From contig NZ_CP059068.1 in NCBI RefSeq assembly GCF_017798165.1, positions 3,410,001 through 3,474,000 of the forward strand: a DNA stretch of 64,000 bases, in the 5' to 3' direction. The DNA comes from Rhodoferax sp. AJA081-3. Its GTDB lineage: Bacteria; Pseudomonadota; Gammaproteobacteria; Burkholderiales; Burkholderiaceae_C. The position numbers and the translations under genes are program-made. Shown here piece by piece: positions 27,392-38,400 of this stretch (positions are counted from its first letter, which is position 1; each line of letters begins with the position of its first letter). The notes beneath the pieces were generated by a model. That model was not told where the DNA came from. It was given only the letters and a program-made list of their open reading frames with translations, and made no database searches.

Positions 27392-28849
27392 ATGCATCTG
27401 CTCGACTCCGACAAACACACGCGCCGCGCGTTTCTGCGCCGCAGTGGACAACTGGCCCTCACGGGTACGGCCCTGCCCTTTGCCCTCAATCTGGCGGCCA
27501 TGGGCGAGGCGGCGGCCTTTGACGCCACCGATTACAAGGCCCTGGTCTGCGTGTTCCTCTATGGCGGCAATGACTACGCCAACACGGTTGTCACCTACGA
27601 CGATGCCAGTTACAACCAGTACCACACCATACGCGGTGGTGGCGCGGGCCAGACGGCCGGCGGTATTGCGCTGGCCAAGTCGGCACTGGGTGCCACACTG
27701 CTCAACCCCTCCACGCCGCTGCCCGGTGGGCGCCAGTACGCCTTGCACCCGTCCATGGGGGGCCTGGCCAATCTGTTCAACAGTGGCCGCGCCGCCGTGC
27801 AGCTGAATGTGGGTCCGCTGGTTGCACCCTTGACCAAGGCGCAGTACCAGAGCGCCGACCGTGCCAACTACCCGCTGCCACCCAAGCTGTTTTCGCACAA
27901 CGACCAGGTCTCGGTATGGCAATCGTCGAATTCCGAAGGGTCCACCAAAGGCTGGGGCGGCAACATTGGCGACCTGGCGCTGTCGGGCAACGGCAACTCG
28001 CTGTTCACCTGCATCAACGTCACCGGCAACGCGGTGTTTTTGTCGGGTGACAGTGCCTTGTCTTACCAGGTCAGCACCAATGGTGCGGTACCCATCAACG
28101 CGGTCAAGAGCAACGTCTACGGGTCCAGCGCCGTCCGCAACGCCCTGTCGGGCCTGGTGCAACAGCAGCGCAGCCACACACTGGAGAACGAATACAACCG
28201 GGTCACTGCACGCGCCATCGGCGGTGAGGCGCTGATCGCGTCCAGCCTGGCATCTTCCACGGTGGGTACGGTGTTCCCCACCGGCAACTCGCTGGCTGAT
28301 CAATTGAAGCTGGTCGCCCGCCTGATTGGTGCGCGCAATGGCTTGGGCGCCAAACGCCAGGTCTTTTTGGTTTCCTTGGGTGGTTTTGACCTGCACGACA
28401 ACCTGATCTCCCAACAGCCGGTGCTGATGGGCCGGGTCAGCGATGCCATGACGGCCTTTTACAACGCCACCGTGGAGCTGGGCGTGGCGAACAAGGTCAC
28501 GGCGTTTACCGCGTCAGACTTTGGCCGCACACTTACATCCAACGGCGACGGCTCGGACCACGGCTGGGGTAGCCACCATCTGATGGTGGGCGGCGCTGTT
28601 CGGGGTGGGGCGTTCTACGGTACGGCGCCACCGGTCAGCGTCACCAACACGGCTTCGCCGCAAGACCAGTGGCATGTGGGCCAGGGTCGTCTGCTGCCCA
28701 GCACCGCGGTAGACCAGTACGCCGCCACACTGGCCAGCTGGTTTGGCGTGGCCGACAGCGAGATGGCCGGCATTCTGCCCAATCTGCGGCGTTTTGGCAC
28801 AGAGGCCGGCCGGCCCGACTACCCACGCAATCTGGGCTTTATGTCCTGA
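27392..28849 (+). CDS. DUF1501 protein exported by Tat
   Basis: The product is 485 residues. [10 protein letters not shown] at residues 10-19 is a twin-arginine motif followed by a hydrophobic segment, so it is exported folded. [16 protein letters not shown] and FDLHDN are alkaline-phosphatase-fold-like DUF1501 blocks, and [19 protein letters not shown] is the conserved region that can carry metal ligands. It follows DUF1800 in one operon. No enzymatic activity is established for the family. Confidence 0.85.
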   Translation: MHLLDSDKHTRRAFLRRSGQLALTGTALPFALNLAAMGEAAAFDATDYKALVCVFLYGGNDYANTVVTYDDASYNQYHTIRGGGAGQTAGGIALAKSALGATLLNPSTPLPGGRQYALHPSMGGLANLFNSGRAAVQLNVGPLVAPLTKAQYQSADRANYPLPPKLFSHNDQVSVWQSSNSEGSTKGWGGNIGDLALSGNGNSLFTCINVTGNAVFLSGDSALSYQVSTNGAVPINAVKSNVYGSSAVRNALSGLVQQQRSHTLENEYNRVTARAIGGEALIASSLASSTVGTVFPTGNSLADQLKLVARLIGARNGLGAKRQVFLVSLGGFDLHDNLISQQPVLMGRVSDAMTAFYNATVELGVANKVTAFTASDFGRTLTSNGDGSDHGWGSHHLMVGGAVRGGAFYGTAPPVSVTNTASPQDQWHVGQGRLLPSTAVDQYAATLASWFGVADSEMAGILPNLRRFGTEAGRPDYPRNLGFMS

Positions 28850-28889
28850 AGGTGACCCCGTGGCTGGGCGGTATACCGATAATCGGCCC

Positions 28890-29591
28890 ATGATCGATCT
28901 CTACACCGCCGCCACGCCCAACGGGCACAAAGTCTCCATCGCGCTGGAAGAGATGGCACTGCCCTATACGCTGAAGGTGCTGGACCTGAGCAAGGGTGAG
29001 CAAAAGCTGCCCGAGTACCTGGCCATTTGCCCCAATGGCCGCATTCCGGCCATCGTGGACCATGCGGCCGATGGCTTCACCGTTTTCGAGTCGGGCGCCA
29101 TCCTCATTTACCTCGCGGAGAAGACCGGGCAACTGATGCCCAGTGACGCCAAGGGGCGCTCGCGGGTGCTGCAATGGCTGATGTTCCAGATGGGCGGCAT
29201 CGGCCCCATGATGGGCCAGGCGAATGTGTTTTACCGCTACTTCCCCGAAAAAATACCCGCCGCCATCGACCGTTACCAGGGGGAATCCAAACGCCTGTTC
29301 CGTGTGCTGGACGGTCATTTGAAAGACCACGAATACCTGGCGGGTGACTACTCCATTGCCGACATCGCCAACTGGGCCTGGGTACGCACCCACCGCTGGT
29401 CGGGTGTGGAGGTGGATGATCTGCCCCATCTGCAACGCTGGCTGGCCGCCATCCGTGCGCGCCCGGCGGTGCAAAAAGGCATTGAGAGCCCGCCGTCTCC
29501 GGTCCGCGATGGTGAGGAGCAGGCCAAAAAATTCTCCGAGGCCGCGCGCAGCATGGTCGAGATGGGCCAGTCCCGCAAGGCAGGAGTCTGA
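28890..29591 (+). CDS. glutathione S-transferase (YfcG/YghU-like)
   Basis: The product is 233 residues: an N-terminal thioredoxin-like domain ([43 protein letters not shown]) and a C-terminal helical domain. The NG and HKVS residues resemble YfcG/YghU, which have disulfide-bond reductase activity. GATAAT at 28878-28883 lies 6 bases before the ATG with no Shine-Dalgarno. It is followed after 2 bases by a second GST gene. Confidence 0.88.
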   Translation: MIDLYTAATPNGHKVSIALEEMALPYTLKVLDLSKGEQKLPEYLAICPNGRIPAIVDHAADGFTVFESGAILIYLAEKTGQLMPSDAKGRSRVLQWLMFQMGGIGPMMGQANVFYRYFPEKIPAAIDRYQGESKRLFRVLDGHLKDHEYLAGDYSIADIANWAWVRTHRWSGVEVDDLPHLQRWLAAIRARPAVQKGIESPPSPVRDGEEQAKKFSEAARSMVEMGQSRKAGV

Positions 29592-29593
29592 GC

Positions 29594-30214
29594 ATGCAAC
29601 TGTATTACTCGCCAGGTGCGCCCAGCCCGCGCCGCGTGTTGTTCTTCATGGCCGAGAAGGCCATCACCGGCATCAACCTGGTGACGGTGGACCTCAATGC
29701 CCAGGAGCACAAAGGCGAAGCCTACCGCGCCAAGAGCCCGCTGGCCAAGGTGCCAGCGCTGGAGCTGGATGACGGCCGTGTGTTGACCGAGACCCGCGCC
29801 ATTTGCACCTACCTGGAAGGCTTGTACCCCGAGCCCAACCTGATGGGTGTGGACGCCGAAGAGCGTGCCTTTGTCGAGATGGCAGACCGCCGCGCCGAGC
29901 TGTATTTGTTGGCCGGTATTGCCAACACCGTGCGCCACACCCACCCCGGTTTGGCGCCGCTGGAGCAGCCGCAGTTTCCGGAGTTTGGCCAATCGCAGGC
30001 GCAAAAGGTGCGGGAGGTGGCGGCATGGTTTAACGCCATGCTGGAGCGCCAGCCCTGGATGGCGGGTGACCGTTTCACCATTGCCGATATCACGGCCTTT
30101 TGTGCCATTGAATTTGCCCGCCTGATGAAGTTCCAGCCGGGTCGTGAGGGCATGCCTGCGTTACAGGCTTGGCGTGACCGTGTGGCCGACCGCCCCAGCG
30201 CTTCCGCAAAATAA
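29594..30214 (+). CDS. glutathione S-transferase family protein
   Basis: The product is 206 residues with the GST fold: LYYSPGAPSPRRVLFFMAEK at the start, LAKVPALELDDGRVLTETRAI in the glutathione-binding part, and GDRFTIADITAFCAIEFA in the C-terminal domain. The SP-AP start resembles bacterial beta/theta-like GSTs. It is co-transcribed with the GST before it and ends 8 bases from the convergent histidine kinase gene. Confidence 0.87.
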   Translation: MQLYYSPGAPSPRRVLFFMAEKAITGINLVTVDLNAQEHKGEAYRAKSPLAKVPALELDDGRVLTETRAICTYLEGLYPEPNLMGVDAEERAFVEMADRRAELYLLAGIANTVRHTHPGLAPLEQPQFPEFGQSQAQKVREVAAWFNAMLERQPWMAGDRFTIADITAFCAIEFARLMKFQPGREGMPALQAWRDRVADRPSASAK

Positions 30215-30222
30215 AGGCTCAG

Positions 30223-33039
30223 CTACACCAGATGCCGGTTGTCGTCCGGGTGGTGCGGGGCCACCAGCGGCAGGCGCAACACAAAACAACTGCCCTGGCC
30301 CGGGCTGCTTAACACCTCCAGCTCACCCCCAAACAGCGAGGTGACGATGTTGTAGCTGATGGACATGCCCAGGCCGCTGCCACCCTGGCCCAGCTTGGTG
30401 GTGAAGAACGGGTCAAATATCCGCTTCAAGTTGTCGGGTGCTATGCCCACCCCATCGTCGCTGAACCGAATCTCCACCAGGGAGTTGCGCACCAACTGTG
30501 CCTGCAATTGCATGGTGCCGCCACGGCATGAACCGAAGGCATGGAGGACCGCGTTGTTGATCAGGTTGGTCAAAACCTGGCCATACGGGCCGGGGTAGCC
30601 GTCCAGCACAATGCCTGCGGGAATGTCCATCGCCAGCTTGTGGCCCGCCACCTGGATGCTGCGCTGCAGGGTTGCCACCACCTCCTGGCTGGTGCGCAGC
30701 AGTTCAAAACTGCGCCGTTGCTCGGTGGCGCGGTCCACGGCCACCTGTTTGAAACTTTGCACCAGTTCGCCGGCCGAGCGCAGGCCACGGATGACCAGTT
30801 CCAGGCCTTCGCGGGTAGACGCGATGTAGTTCGTGAGCGTGCTGCGGCGCATGCTGCCACTGGCCGCCGCCACCTCTAGTGCTGCCGTGTTTTCCTGCAG
30901 CGTACTGGCGGTTAACAGGCTGTTGCCCAGGGGGGTGTTCAGTTCATGCGCCACACCCGCTACCAGCGAGCCCAGCGCCGCCAGTTTTTCGTGCACCACC
31001 AACTGGTCTTTGGCGTCGCGCAGGTGGGTGTAGGCCATGGCGTTGTCCAGCCCGATGGCGGTGTAGGCGCACAGGGTGCGAAACACCAGGCGCTCGTTCT
31101 CGGCGTAGGCGCCGGCGCGTGTGGACTGTATGGTCATGACCCCCAGCACCCGGTCGGCGATAGTCAGCGGTGCAAACAGCGCACTCAGCGTGGCCAGTGT
31201 GCCCGGCACATAGTTGGGCAGTTGCTCGGGGTTGGTGAAGTCAATCAGCAGCTCACGGCGTTCGCGCACACACTGCGCGCAATACGAATGGGCGTCGTCC
31301 AGACGCAGGTGGTCGGCGGGCAGGCGTTGGCCTTCTTCGACATCGTAGACCGAGGTCAGGCCCTGGCCGTCGGGGTCCATCAGGTAGATGGAAAAACTGG
31401 ACGCGTCCAGCAGGCCATGCATGTGGCGTTCGATGACACCAAAGACATGCTCCTGGTCCAGCTGCGAGGTGATCTCCTGGCCTATGGCGCCCAGCATTTT
31501 CAGGATGTCGCTGCTTTGCTGCAAGACCGCCGCGCGCCGGGCTTCGGCCTCAGCCTGGCGGCGGTGGAATTCACTTTCGGCGCGGGCGCGTTCGGTGTCC
31601 ATGCGCACTTGCATGGCTGTCGCGCGGTTGGAGGCTTCCTGGTTGAGCACACGCTCACGGGCCTGGCCCGCCAACACCGCATGCTGGTAAGCCTCGGCAA
31701 AACGGCCGGCCTGGGCATATTCTTCCGCCACGGCCAGCAGCAATTCGCTGGGTATCAGGTAGCCATCCACCTTGCGTGCGGTGGTCAACGCCTGCTCCAG
31801 GCACTCCATGGCCGCCACACGGTTGCCCCGTGACGCATGGATACGGGCCAGCAGCCGCTGCGCGCTCACCTCCAGGATGGCGGCACCCTGGTGTTGCGCC
31901 ATGCCCAGTGCGGCGCTGACTTCTGCCTCGGCCTGTGTGTCGTCGCCCAGCTGCAGCAGCGCGTTGGCGACGCCGGTCTGGGCCTCGATGACCTGGTCGG
32001 TTTGGCCCAGGTGCTGCGCGCGCGCCACCTGTTGGCGATACAAGGCCAGCGCACGGGGATAGTCGCCACGCTTGTGTGCCAGCTCGCCCTGGGAGGTCAG
32101 TACCGAGCCGTAGTTGCGCGAGTTGCGCAAAGGCACGTAGATCTGCATGGCCTCGTCCAGCATGGACTGCGCAGCGTCCAGCCGACCCATGGCGCCCATG
32201 ATCTCGGCCATCTGGTGCAGGCATGGGCCTAGCGCGACGGCCCACCCGGTGGTGCGCGCCAGATCCAGCCCACGTTGCAGGCATTCCAGCGCCGCATCGT
32301 GGTCGTTGAGCGCCGAATAGGTATTGCCCGCGTTGACGGTGGCCACCACCGCGACCAGCAACTGGCCCGACTGGCTGGCCGCTTCATAGGCCTTGTCAAA
32401 CTGCACCACAGCATGGGCGAAATTGCCCGAGCTGTAGTCGCGGGTCGCAAAGTAAGAATGCACACTGGCTGCAACACCCGGGTGCATGGCACTCAGGTCA
32501 TCCGCAAACCTTTGGCCCCAGACCAGGTTGCTCTGGCGCACATCCCGCAACACGGCGTAACGCGCGCGATTGGCCTCGAAATAGTCCAGCCGCTGGGTAT
32601 CGCCACCCTGCGTGGCGTGTTCGGCGGCAGCGGCCAGGCATTGGTCGCGCTGCAGCAGATCACCGGTGCCCGAATACACCGAGGCCAGGATACCCAGTGC
32701 GTCGGCACAACCAATGGGGTCGCCGCAGGCCGTAAAAACGGCGATGGCGCCCCGTGCCGCTTCACTGGCATGGTCGAAGTCGGACAACAACCAATGGGTT
32801 TCGGCGTCCACCAGGTCCAGGCGGGCCTGCAAGTGTTGTGCGGTCTGCGGGGGCAAGGTGGTTTGTGTAGCCAGCAAGGCCCTGGCTTGGATGGCCAGGG
32901 TGCAGGCCCGCACATTGTCTTGCTGCCGCAGATACCAGGCCAGGGTGACCAGCGTTTCCAGTGCGTCGTCGCTTGGACGCGCGCTGTCGACCAGCCCTGC
33001 CAGGCGGTCGACCTCGACGTTGCGCTCAAACAAAAGCAT
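30223..33039 (-). CDS. cytoplasmic sensor histidine kinase with TPR, GAF and kinase domains
   Basis: The product is about 938 residues from the ATG at 33039; an in-frame GTG upstream is possible. The first ~450 residues are helical TPR-like repeats (ALECLQRGLDLARTTG). A coiled coil follows (DTERARAESEFHRRQAEAEAR), then a GAF domain (ISSFSIYLMDPDG-type block). The H box HELNTPLGN has His at about 698. N box LTNLINNAVLHAF and G box DDGVGIAP and GGSGLGMSI complete the kinase. There is no transmembrane segment and no adjacent response regulator. It lies 78 bases downstream of uvrA. Confidence 0.85.
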   Translation of the reverse strand: MLLFERNVEVDRLAGLVDSARPSDDALETLVTLAWYLRQQDNVRACTLAIQARALLATQTTLPPQTAQHLQARLDLVDAETHWLLSDFDHASEAARGAIAVFTACGDPIGCADALGILASVYSGTGDLLQRDQCLAAAAEHATQGGDTQRLDYFEANRARYAVLRDVRQSNLVWGQRFADDLSAMHPGVAASVHSYFATRDYSSGNFAHAVVQFDKAYEAASQSGQLLVAVVATVNAGNTYSALNDHDAALECLQRGLDLARTTGWAVALGPCLHQMAEIMGAMGRLDAAQSMLDEAMQIYVPLRNSRNYGSVLTSQGELAHKRGDYPRALALYRQQVARAQHLGQTDQVIEAQTGVANALLQLGDDTQAEAEVSAALGMAQHQGAAILEVSAQRLLARIHASRGNRVAAMECLEQALTTARKVDGYLIPSELLLAVAEEYAQAGRFAEAYQHAVLAGQARERVLNQEASNRATAMQVRMDTERARAESEFHRRQAEAEARRAAVLQQSSDILKMLGAIGQEITSQLDQEHVFGVIERHMHGLLDASSFSIYLMDPDGQGLTSVYDVEEGQRLPADHLRLDDAHSYCAQCVRERRELLIDFTNPEQLPNYVPGTLATLSALFAPLTIADRVLGVMTIQSTRAGAYAENERLVFRTLCAYTAIGLDNAMAYTHLRDAKDQLVVHEKLAALGSLVAGVAHELNTPLGNSLLTASTLQENTAALEVAAASGSMRRSTLTNYIASTREGLELVIRGLRSAGELVQSFKQVAVDRATEQRRSFELLRTSQEVVATLQRSIQVAGHKLAMDIPAGIVLDGYPGPYGQVLTNLINNAVLHAFGSCRGGTMQLQAQLVRNSLVEIRFSDDGVGIAPDNLKRIFDPFFTTKLGQGGSGLGMSISYNIVTSLFGGELEVLSSPGQGSCFVLRLPLVAPHHPDDNRHLV

Positions 33040-33117
33040 GGCAGGGTGGTGGTTGGAATCCGGGGTACGGCACACAATAGCATGGAAGCGGCCAAACGCC
33101 ACCCCCTGCCTGTGGGC

Positions 33118-36100
33118 TTACAGCAAGCGTTGCAGATATCGTCCGGTATGGCTGGCCGGGTTTGCCGCAATGTCTTCGGGCGTGCCCACACCCAGCACGG
33201 TGCCGCCGCCAGAGCCACCTTCGGGTCCCATGTCGATCAGCCAGTCTGCCGTCTTGATGACGTCCAGGTTGTGCTCGATGACCACAATGGTGTTGCCCGC
33301 GTCCCGCAGCTGGTGCAACACCTTGAGCAGCAGGGCGATGTCGGCAAAGTGCAGGCCGGTGGTGGGTTCGTCCAGGATGTACAGCGTGCGGCCTGTGTCG
33401 CGTTTGGACAGCTCCAGGGCCAGCTTGACACGCTGTGCTTCACCACCCGACAGCGTGGTGGCCGCCTGGCCCAGCTTGATGTAGGACAGGCCCACATCCA
33501 GCAGGGTCTGCAGTTTGCGCGCAATGGTCGGCACGGCGTGCAAAAACTCGTAGGCCGCCTCCACGGTCAGCTCCAGGATCTGCGCGATGTTTTTGCCCTT
33601 GTACAAGACCTCCAGCGTCTCGCGGTTGTAACGCATGCCGGCGCACACATCGCAGGGCACGTACACGTCGGGCAAAAAGTGCATCTCCACCTTGACCATG
33701 CCGTCGCCCTGGCAGGCCTCGCAGCGGCCGCCGGCCACGTTGAAGCTGAAGCGCCCGGGGCCATAACCGCGTTCGCGAGCCGTGGGCACCTCGGCCATCA
33801 GCTCGCGGATGGGTGTGAACAGGCCGGTGTAAGTGGCGGGGTTGGAGCGCGGTGTGCGGCCGATGGGAGACTGGTCCACATTGATGACCTTGTCGAAGTG
33901 TTCTATGCCTTCGATGGCCGTGTGCGGCGCCGGCTCGTCGTGCGCGCGGTAGATGGTGCGGGCCACGGCGGCATACAAGGTGTCGTTGACCAGCGTGGAT
34001 TTGCCGGAGCCCGACACACCGGTCACGCAGGTGAAAAGCCCGACAGGGAAGTCCACCGTCACGTCTTTCAGGTTGTGGCCCTTGGCGCCCACCACACGCA
34101 GGGCCTGCAGGTCGCCCTGGGTGGCGCGGTGGTGCGCTTCGCGCTCAGCACGGCGCACGGCGGCGGGGCTGGGTGCAAAGCGGGATTTAAAACGGTCTTC
34201 ATCGCCCGGCTTGGGCGCCACGGTGGGCAGCCAGGGCGTGCGGCGCTGGGGCACGGCAATCTTCAGCGTCTGCGCCAGGTACTGACCGGTCAGTGATTCG
34301 GTGTTGGACTGGATGGCATCAAAGTTGCCCTGCGCAATCACACGCCCGCCGTGGATGCCGGCGCCCAGACCCATATCGATGATGTGGTCGGCCGCACGCA
34401 TCATGTCTTCGTCGTGTTCGACCACCAGCACGCTATTGCCGATGTCGCGCAAGTGTTTCAGTGTCTCGATCAGGCGGTCGTTGTCGCGCTGGTGCAGGCC
34501 AATGCTGGGTTCGTCCAGCACATACATCACACCGGTCAGGCCCGAGCCGATCTGGCTGGCCAGGCGTATGCGTTGGCTCTCGCCACCGGACAGCGTTTCA
34601 GCACTGCGGTCCAGGCTCAAATAGTTCAGGCCCACATCGTTGAGAAACTTGAGACGCAGACCAATCTCGCGCACCACCTTGGCCGCGATGTCCCCCTTGG
34701 CGCCATGCATGGTCAGCGTCTGGAAGTAGGCATAACTTTCGCGCAGCGTGGCGCGGCTGATCTCAAAAATGGCGCGGGCCTGGTCACCTTCACCTATCTT
34801 CACGTGGCGGGCCTCGCGGCGTAGGCGTGAGCCTTCACACACCGGGCAGTGCTGGGTGCTGCGGTAACGCGATAAATCCTCACGCACCAGGGCCGAGTCG
34901 GTCTCGCGGTAGCGCCGCGCCATATTGGGAACGATGCCTTCGAACGGATGTTTTTTGGTCAGCTTCTTGCCCTGCGAGGCACCGGAGTCCATCACATAAC
35001 TGAACTTGATCTCCTCGTCACCCGAGCCGTGCAGTATGGCCTGCTGCACCGCTTCGGGCAGGGATTCAAACGCGGCATCGATGTCAAACTTGTAGTGTTT
35101 GGCCAGGCTCTCCAGCATGGAGAAGTAGTACCCGTTGCGCCGGTCCCATCCTTTGATGGCGCCGCTGGCCAAGCTCAGTGAGGGGAATGCCACCACCCGT
35201 GCGGGGTCAAAAAAATCGGTCTGGCCCAGGCCGTCACAGCTTGGGCAGGCACCCACGGGGGAGTTGAAGGAGAACAGCCGCGGCTCCAGCTCGCTGATGG
35301 AGTAGCTGCACACCGGGCAGGCAAACTTGGCATTGAATAAATGCTCTTTAGGGCTGTAGCCCCCGTCGTTGCTAGTGGTGACGCTATCAGTTTTGATGTC
35401 TTCTGCTTTACCAGGATCATCCATCTCCAGCGCAATGGCACGGCCGTTGGCCAGGCGCAACGTGGCTTCGAAGCTCTCGGCCAGCCGTTGCTGCAACTCG
35501 GGGCGCACCTTGATACGGTCGATCACCACATCGATATCGTGTTTCTCGGTCTTCTTCAGCGTGGGCAGGTCGTCGAATTCATAGGTCTTGCCGTTGACCC
35601 GAAAGCGCACATAACCCTGGGCCTGCATCTCGGCAAACACGTCCAGGAACTCCCCCTTTTTTTCGCGCGCCACCGGCGCCAGGATCATCAGGCGGGTGTC
35701 CACCGGCAGGGCCAGCACGGCGTCCACCATCTGGCTGACGGTCTGGCTTTGCAGCGGCAGGCCGTGGTCGGGGCAGTAGGGTGTGCCGGCGCGGGCGAAC
35801 AGCAGGCGCAGGTAGTCGTGGATCTCGGTCACCGTGCCCACCGTGGAGCGCGGGTTGTGGCTGGTGGCCTTTTGTTCGATGGAGATGGCGGGCGACAGGC
35901 CTTCAATCACGTCCACATCGGGTTTGTCCATCAGTTGCAAAAACTGGCGCGCGTAGGTGGACAGGCTTTCCACATACCGGCGCTGGCCCTCGGCGTACAG
36001 CGTGTCAAAGGCCAGGCTGGACTTGCCGGAGCCGCTCAAACCTGTGATCACCACCAGCTGGTTGCGCGGGATGTCCAGGTCGATGTTTTTCAGGTTGTGC

Positions 36101-36264
36101 GTGCGCGCACCCCGGATGCTGATGGTTTGCTGCTGCAATGCCCGGGCAAGGTAGGTGCCGTCGGAGGGAGAGTTCAAGGTCGTGGCCCGTGGAAGAGAGA
36201 AGGGGGGGATGAACGGCGTTTTGGGGAAACCCACCATGATAATGACTGTTGGACTTGTCGGCAC
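33118..36264 (-). CDS. uvrA: excinuclease ABC subunit A
   Basis: The product is up to 1048 residues, a little longer than usual. It is the damage-recognition ATPase of nucleotide excision repair. Two ATP-binding cassettes are visible ([16 protein letters not shown] and [16 protein letters not shown]), with their zinc Cys pairs (CPVC/CPSC and CEAC/CDVC). An in-frame repeat (35337-35398) inserts about 20 residues before [14 protein letters not shown]. The start is uncertain: MVGFPKT (36237) or the upstream ATG are possible, since the conserved part begins only at [17 protein letters not shown]. No LexA box is visible upstream. Confidence 0.94.
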   Translation of the reverse strand: MPTSPTVIIMVGFPKTPFIPPFSLPRATTLNSPSDGTYLARALQQQTISIRGARTHNLKNIDLDIPRNQLVVITGLSGSGKSSLAFDTLYAEGQRRYVESLSTYARQFLQLMDKPDVDVIEGLSPAISIEQKATSHNPRSTVGTVTEIHDYLRLLFARAGTPYCPDHGLPLQSQTVSQMVDAVLALPVDTRLMILAPVAREKKGEFLDVFAEMQAQGYVRFRVNGKTYEFDDLPTLKKTEKHDIDVVIDRIKVRPELQQRLAESFEATLRLANGRAIALEMDDPGKAEDIKTDSVTTSNDGGYSPKEHLFNAKFACPVCSYSISELEPRLFSFNSPVGACPSCDGLGQTDFFDPARVVAFPSLSLASGAIKGWDRRNGYYFSMLESLAKHYKFDIDAAFESLPEAVQQAILHGSGDEEIKFSYVMDSGASQGKKLTKKHPFEGIVPNMARRYRETDSALVREDLSRYRSTQHCPVCEGSRLRREARHVKIGEGDQARAIFEISRATLRESYAYFQTLTMHGAKGDIAAKVVREIGLRLKFLNDVGLNYLSLDRSAETLSGGESQRIRLASQIGSGLTGVMYVLDEPSIGLHQRDNDRLIETLKHLRDIGNSVLVVEHDEDMMRAADHIIDMGLGAGIHGGRVIAQGNFDAIQSNTESLTGQYLAQTLKIAVPQRRTPWLPTVAPKPGDEDRFKSRFAPSPAAVRRAEREAHHRATQGDLQALRVVGAKGHNLKDVTVDFPVGLFTCVTGVSGSGKSTLVNDTLYAAVARTIYRAHDEPAPHTAIEGIEHFDKVINVDQSPIGRTPRSNPATYTGLFTPIRELMAEVPTARERGYGPGRFSFNVAGGRCEACQGDGMVKVEMHFLPDVYVPCDVCAGMRYNRETLEVLYKGKNIAQILELTVEAAYEFLHAVPTIARKLQTLLDVGLSYIKLGQAATTLSGGEAQRVKLALELSKRDTGRTLYILDEPTTGLHFADIALLLKVLHQLRDAGNTIVVIEHNLDVIKTADWLIDMGPEGGSGGGTVLGVGTPEDIAANPASHTGRYLQRLL
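35337..35398 (-). repeat. interspersed short repeat, copy C, inside uvrA
   Basis: On the minus strand ATCAAAACTGATAGCG is followed by GACGGGGGCTACAGCCC and AAAGAGCAT, matching copy A in order. It is read in frame as [18 protein letters not shown] just before the zinc-finger part of the first ATPase domain. This insertion is absent from the UvrA sequences I can recall. Confidence 0.6.
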
Positions 36265-36324
36265 CCCGCCGCCGCCAAGGCCGGATAAACTCCCGCCTTA
36301 GGCCCCAACCCCTTTAGGAACACC

Positions 36325-36837
36325 ATGGCATCCGTAAACAAAGTCATTCTGGTCGGCAATTGCGGCCGCGACCCCGAAATCCGTTACCTGCCGTCGGGCC
36401 AGGCCGTGGCCAACGTCAGCGTGGCCACCAGCACCCGCCGCAAAGACAAGAACACCGGCGAAAGCATTGAGTCCACCGAGTGGCACCGCGTCACCTTTTA
36501 TGACCGCCTGGCCGAGATCGCCGGTGAATACGTGCGCAAAGGCCGCCCCATTTACGTGGAAGGCCGCCTCAAATACGGCAAATACACCGACCAGTCCGGT
36601 GTCGAAAAGAACACGGTCGACATCATCGCCACCGAACTGCAACTTCTGGGCGGTCGTGAAGGCATGGGCGGCCCCGGTGGCGATGGTGACGAAGGCGGTG
36701 GCGGCGCCCCCGCACCCCGCCGTATGGCGCCCAGCGCTCCGCCACCCCGCGCGGCCGCAGCACCTGCGCCTCGCCAGGCTCCGCCGCCCCGGCCGGCCAG
36801 TGGTTTTGATGACATGGACGACGACATCCCGTTCTGA
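36325..36837 (+). CDS. ssb: single-stranded DNA-binding protein
   Basis: The product is 170 residues. An OB fold at 1-110 ([20 protein letters not shown]) is followed by a Gly/Pro/Ala-rich linker and the acidic tip DMDDDIPF, the partner-binding tail. It is divergent from uvrA with about 60 bases between, a common arrangement. A terminator follows at 36868. Confidence 0.96.
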   Translation: MASVNKVILVGNCGRDPEIRYLPSGQAVANVSVATSTRRKDKNTGESIESTEWHRVTFYDRLAEIAGEYVRKGRPIYVEGRLKYGKYTDQSGVEKNTVDIIATELQLLGGREGMGGPGGDGDEGGGGAPAPRRMAPSAPPPRAAAAPAPRQAPPPRPASGFDDMDDDIPF

Positions 36838-36867
36838 GTCGGACCCCCGCAGCGCGTCACATAAAAC

Positions 36868-36898
36868 GCCCACAGTGTTTAAGCTGTGGGCTTTTTTT
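36868..36898 (+). terminator. intrinsic terminator after ssb
   Basis: GCCCACAG (36868-36875) pairs with CTGTGGGC (36884-36891) and is followed by seven T. The stem is perfect and the loop is 8 bases. Confidence 0.88.
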
Positions 36899-36910
36899 AT
36901 GGGCGTGGGT

Positions 36911-38170
36911 TTACAGCATGGCAAACGCAGCCATCGCGACCAGGGTGGGCAGCAAAGCACCCAGCAGCAGTTCACTGGCGCCTATGGACTCATCGGCAAA
37001 GCCCCGTTTGAGCAGTGCCACACCGGCAGGGTTGGGCGCATTGGCAATCACGGTCAGCCCACCACCCGCCACGGCGCCGGCCACCAGGCTGTATTTGGCC
37101 TCCTCGGAAATGCCAACGATGAGTGAGCCTAAATAGGTAAGCGCCGCGTTGTCGGTAAAACCCGTCAACACGGTGGCCCCCAGAAAGAGAACCTGGGGCG
37201 ACATGCCAGACACGATGGGTTGCAGCCACCACTGTTGCATGCCACCCAGCACCACCAAACCCGCCAGGAAAAAGGCCACCAGCAGCGCTTCTTTGATGAT
37301 GGGCGGGTTCTGAAAGCGTTCATAGGCTTGGGTGACGCCCATAAACATCAGGAACAGACCCAGAAACGCCACCGGATGGTGGGCCAGCGCTACCACGGCC
37401 GCCAGAAAGCCCAGGTGGACAAGCACCAGGATCGTGGGCACCGCGTCAGCAACGGTCGGCTGCGGAGGCAGGCTCTGCTGGCCCAAATGCTTGCGCAAAA
37501 AATACACTGCGATGGTTGCGTTCACCACCACGGCGATGGCGGCCTTCCAGCCAAAAGTGGCCAACATAAAAGCCGAGTCCCAGTTCCAGGTGGCCGCCAC
37601 CATGAGCACCGGGGGGGCTGCAAACGAGGTCAGTGTTCCGCCGATGGAGACGTTTACGAACAACACACCCAGTGCCAGCCCTTTGACACGTTCGGGTACA
37701 TCGGGACGGAACACCTGGGGTGCCAGCATCAGCGCCGCAATGGTCATGGCCGCGGGTTCGGTAATGGCGGAGCCAATCAGGGGCACGGCCGCCAAGCCCA
37801 GCCAAGCGGTGGCCAGTGACGTGCGAATCGGCACCAGTCTGGCGGCGCCGTTCACCGCGGCAGCCACCACCTGCAGGATGGGTTTAGAGGCTGCAATCAC
37901 CATCACCACAAACACAAACAGCGGTTCGGTGTACTGCCGGGATTCGGCATAGGCCAGCGCCTTGTCACCTCCACTGACCAGGGCCATCACCAACACCAGC
38001 ACGATGGCCCAGAAGCCGAACACGACTTCTACTTCTCCCAGTAAATGGAACAAGCCTGCATGCCCCGGGTAGCGGTGCGACAGCCGCTCGAACAGTTTGG
38101 CCGCAAAGGTGTGGAGCAGGGCAACGGCAAACAGTACCGCCGCAATAACTTCTATGGATAGGTGTGGCAT
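36911..38170 (-). CDS. putative Na+/H+ antiporter (Na_H_antiport_3 family)
   Basis: The product is 419 residues with about eleven hydrophobic helices. The N-terminus MPHLSIEVIAAVLFAVALLH, the GLFHLLGEVEVVFGFWA block and IGSAITEPAAMTIAALMLAP fit the putative Na+/H+ antiporter family (PF07399). The start at 38170 has GAGG at a good distance, better than an upstream ATG. It would exchange Na+ for protons in the inner membrane, but transport is not shown by sequence alone. Confidence 0.8.
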   Translation of the reverse strand: MPHLSIEVIAAVLFAVALLHTFAAKLFERLSHRYPGHAGLFHLLGEVEVVFGFWAIVLVLVMALVSGGDKALAYAESRQYTEPLFVFVVMVIAASKPILQVVAAAVNGAARLVPIRTSLATAWLGLAAVPLIGSAITEPAAMTIAALMLAPQVFRPDVPERVKGLALGVLFVNVSIGGTLTSFAAPPVLMVAATWNWDSAFMLATFGWKAAIAVVVNATIAVYFLRKHLGQQSLPPQPTVADAVPTILVLVHLGFLAAVVALAHHPVAFLGLFLMFMGVTQAYERFQNPPIIKEALLVAFFLAGLVVLGGMQQWWLQPIVSGMSPQVLFLGATVLTGFTDNAALTYLGSLIVGISEEAKYSLVAGAVAGGGLTVIANAPNPAGVALLKRGFADESIGASELLLGALLPTLVAMAAFAML

Positions 38171-38335
38171 CAGGTCCTCAGGCGTGAAAAAACCGCGAGG
38201 CGGCCCGACCTTCGCATGAACCTGCAGCGTGTGGATCCCACGTTGCACCCATGGCGAGTCTAGCCGAGCAGGCGGCTTGGGGTAAGCTCACCGGGAACAC
38301 ATGTTGTTGTGAACGCTAAGCCGTCTCCCCAGTGC

Positions 38336-38400
38336 TTTATAATAAAAACAGGCCTTAGCCCCCGTGAAATATAGACCTATTGCTATAAATATGATAGTGA
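38336..38400 (-). repeat. interspersed short repeat, copy E, upstream of the TIGR03790 gene
   Basis: On the minus strand ACTATCATATTTATAGCAAT is followed by TTTCACGGGGGCTAAGGCCT and an A/T-rich end, again the order seen in copy A. It covers the proposed translation start of the next gene, which makes that start ambiguous (GTG 38364, ATG 38391 or ATG 38403). Confidence 0.55.

Noticed and set aside
36265..36324. SOS (LexA) box between uvrA and ssb
   Set aside because: CTGT is present at 36246-36249 but no ACAG partner lies eight bases on; the divergent region holds no CTGT-N8-ACAG.
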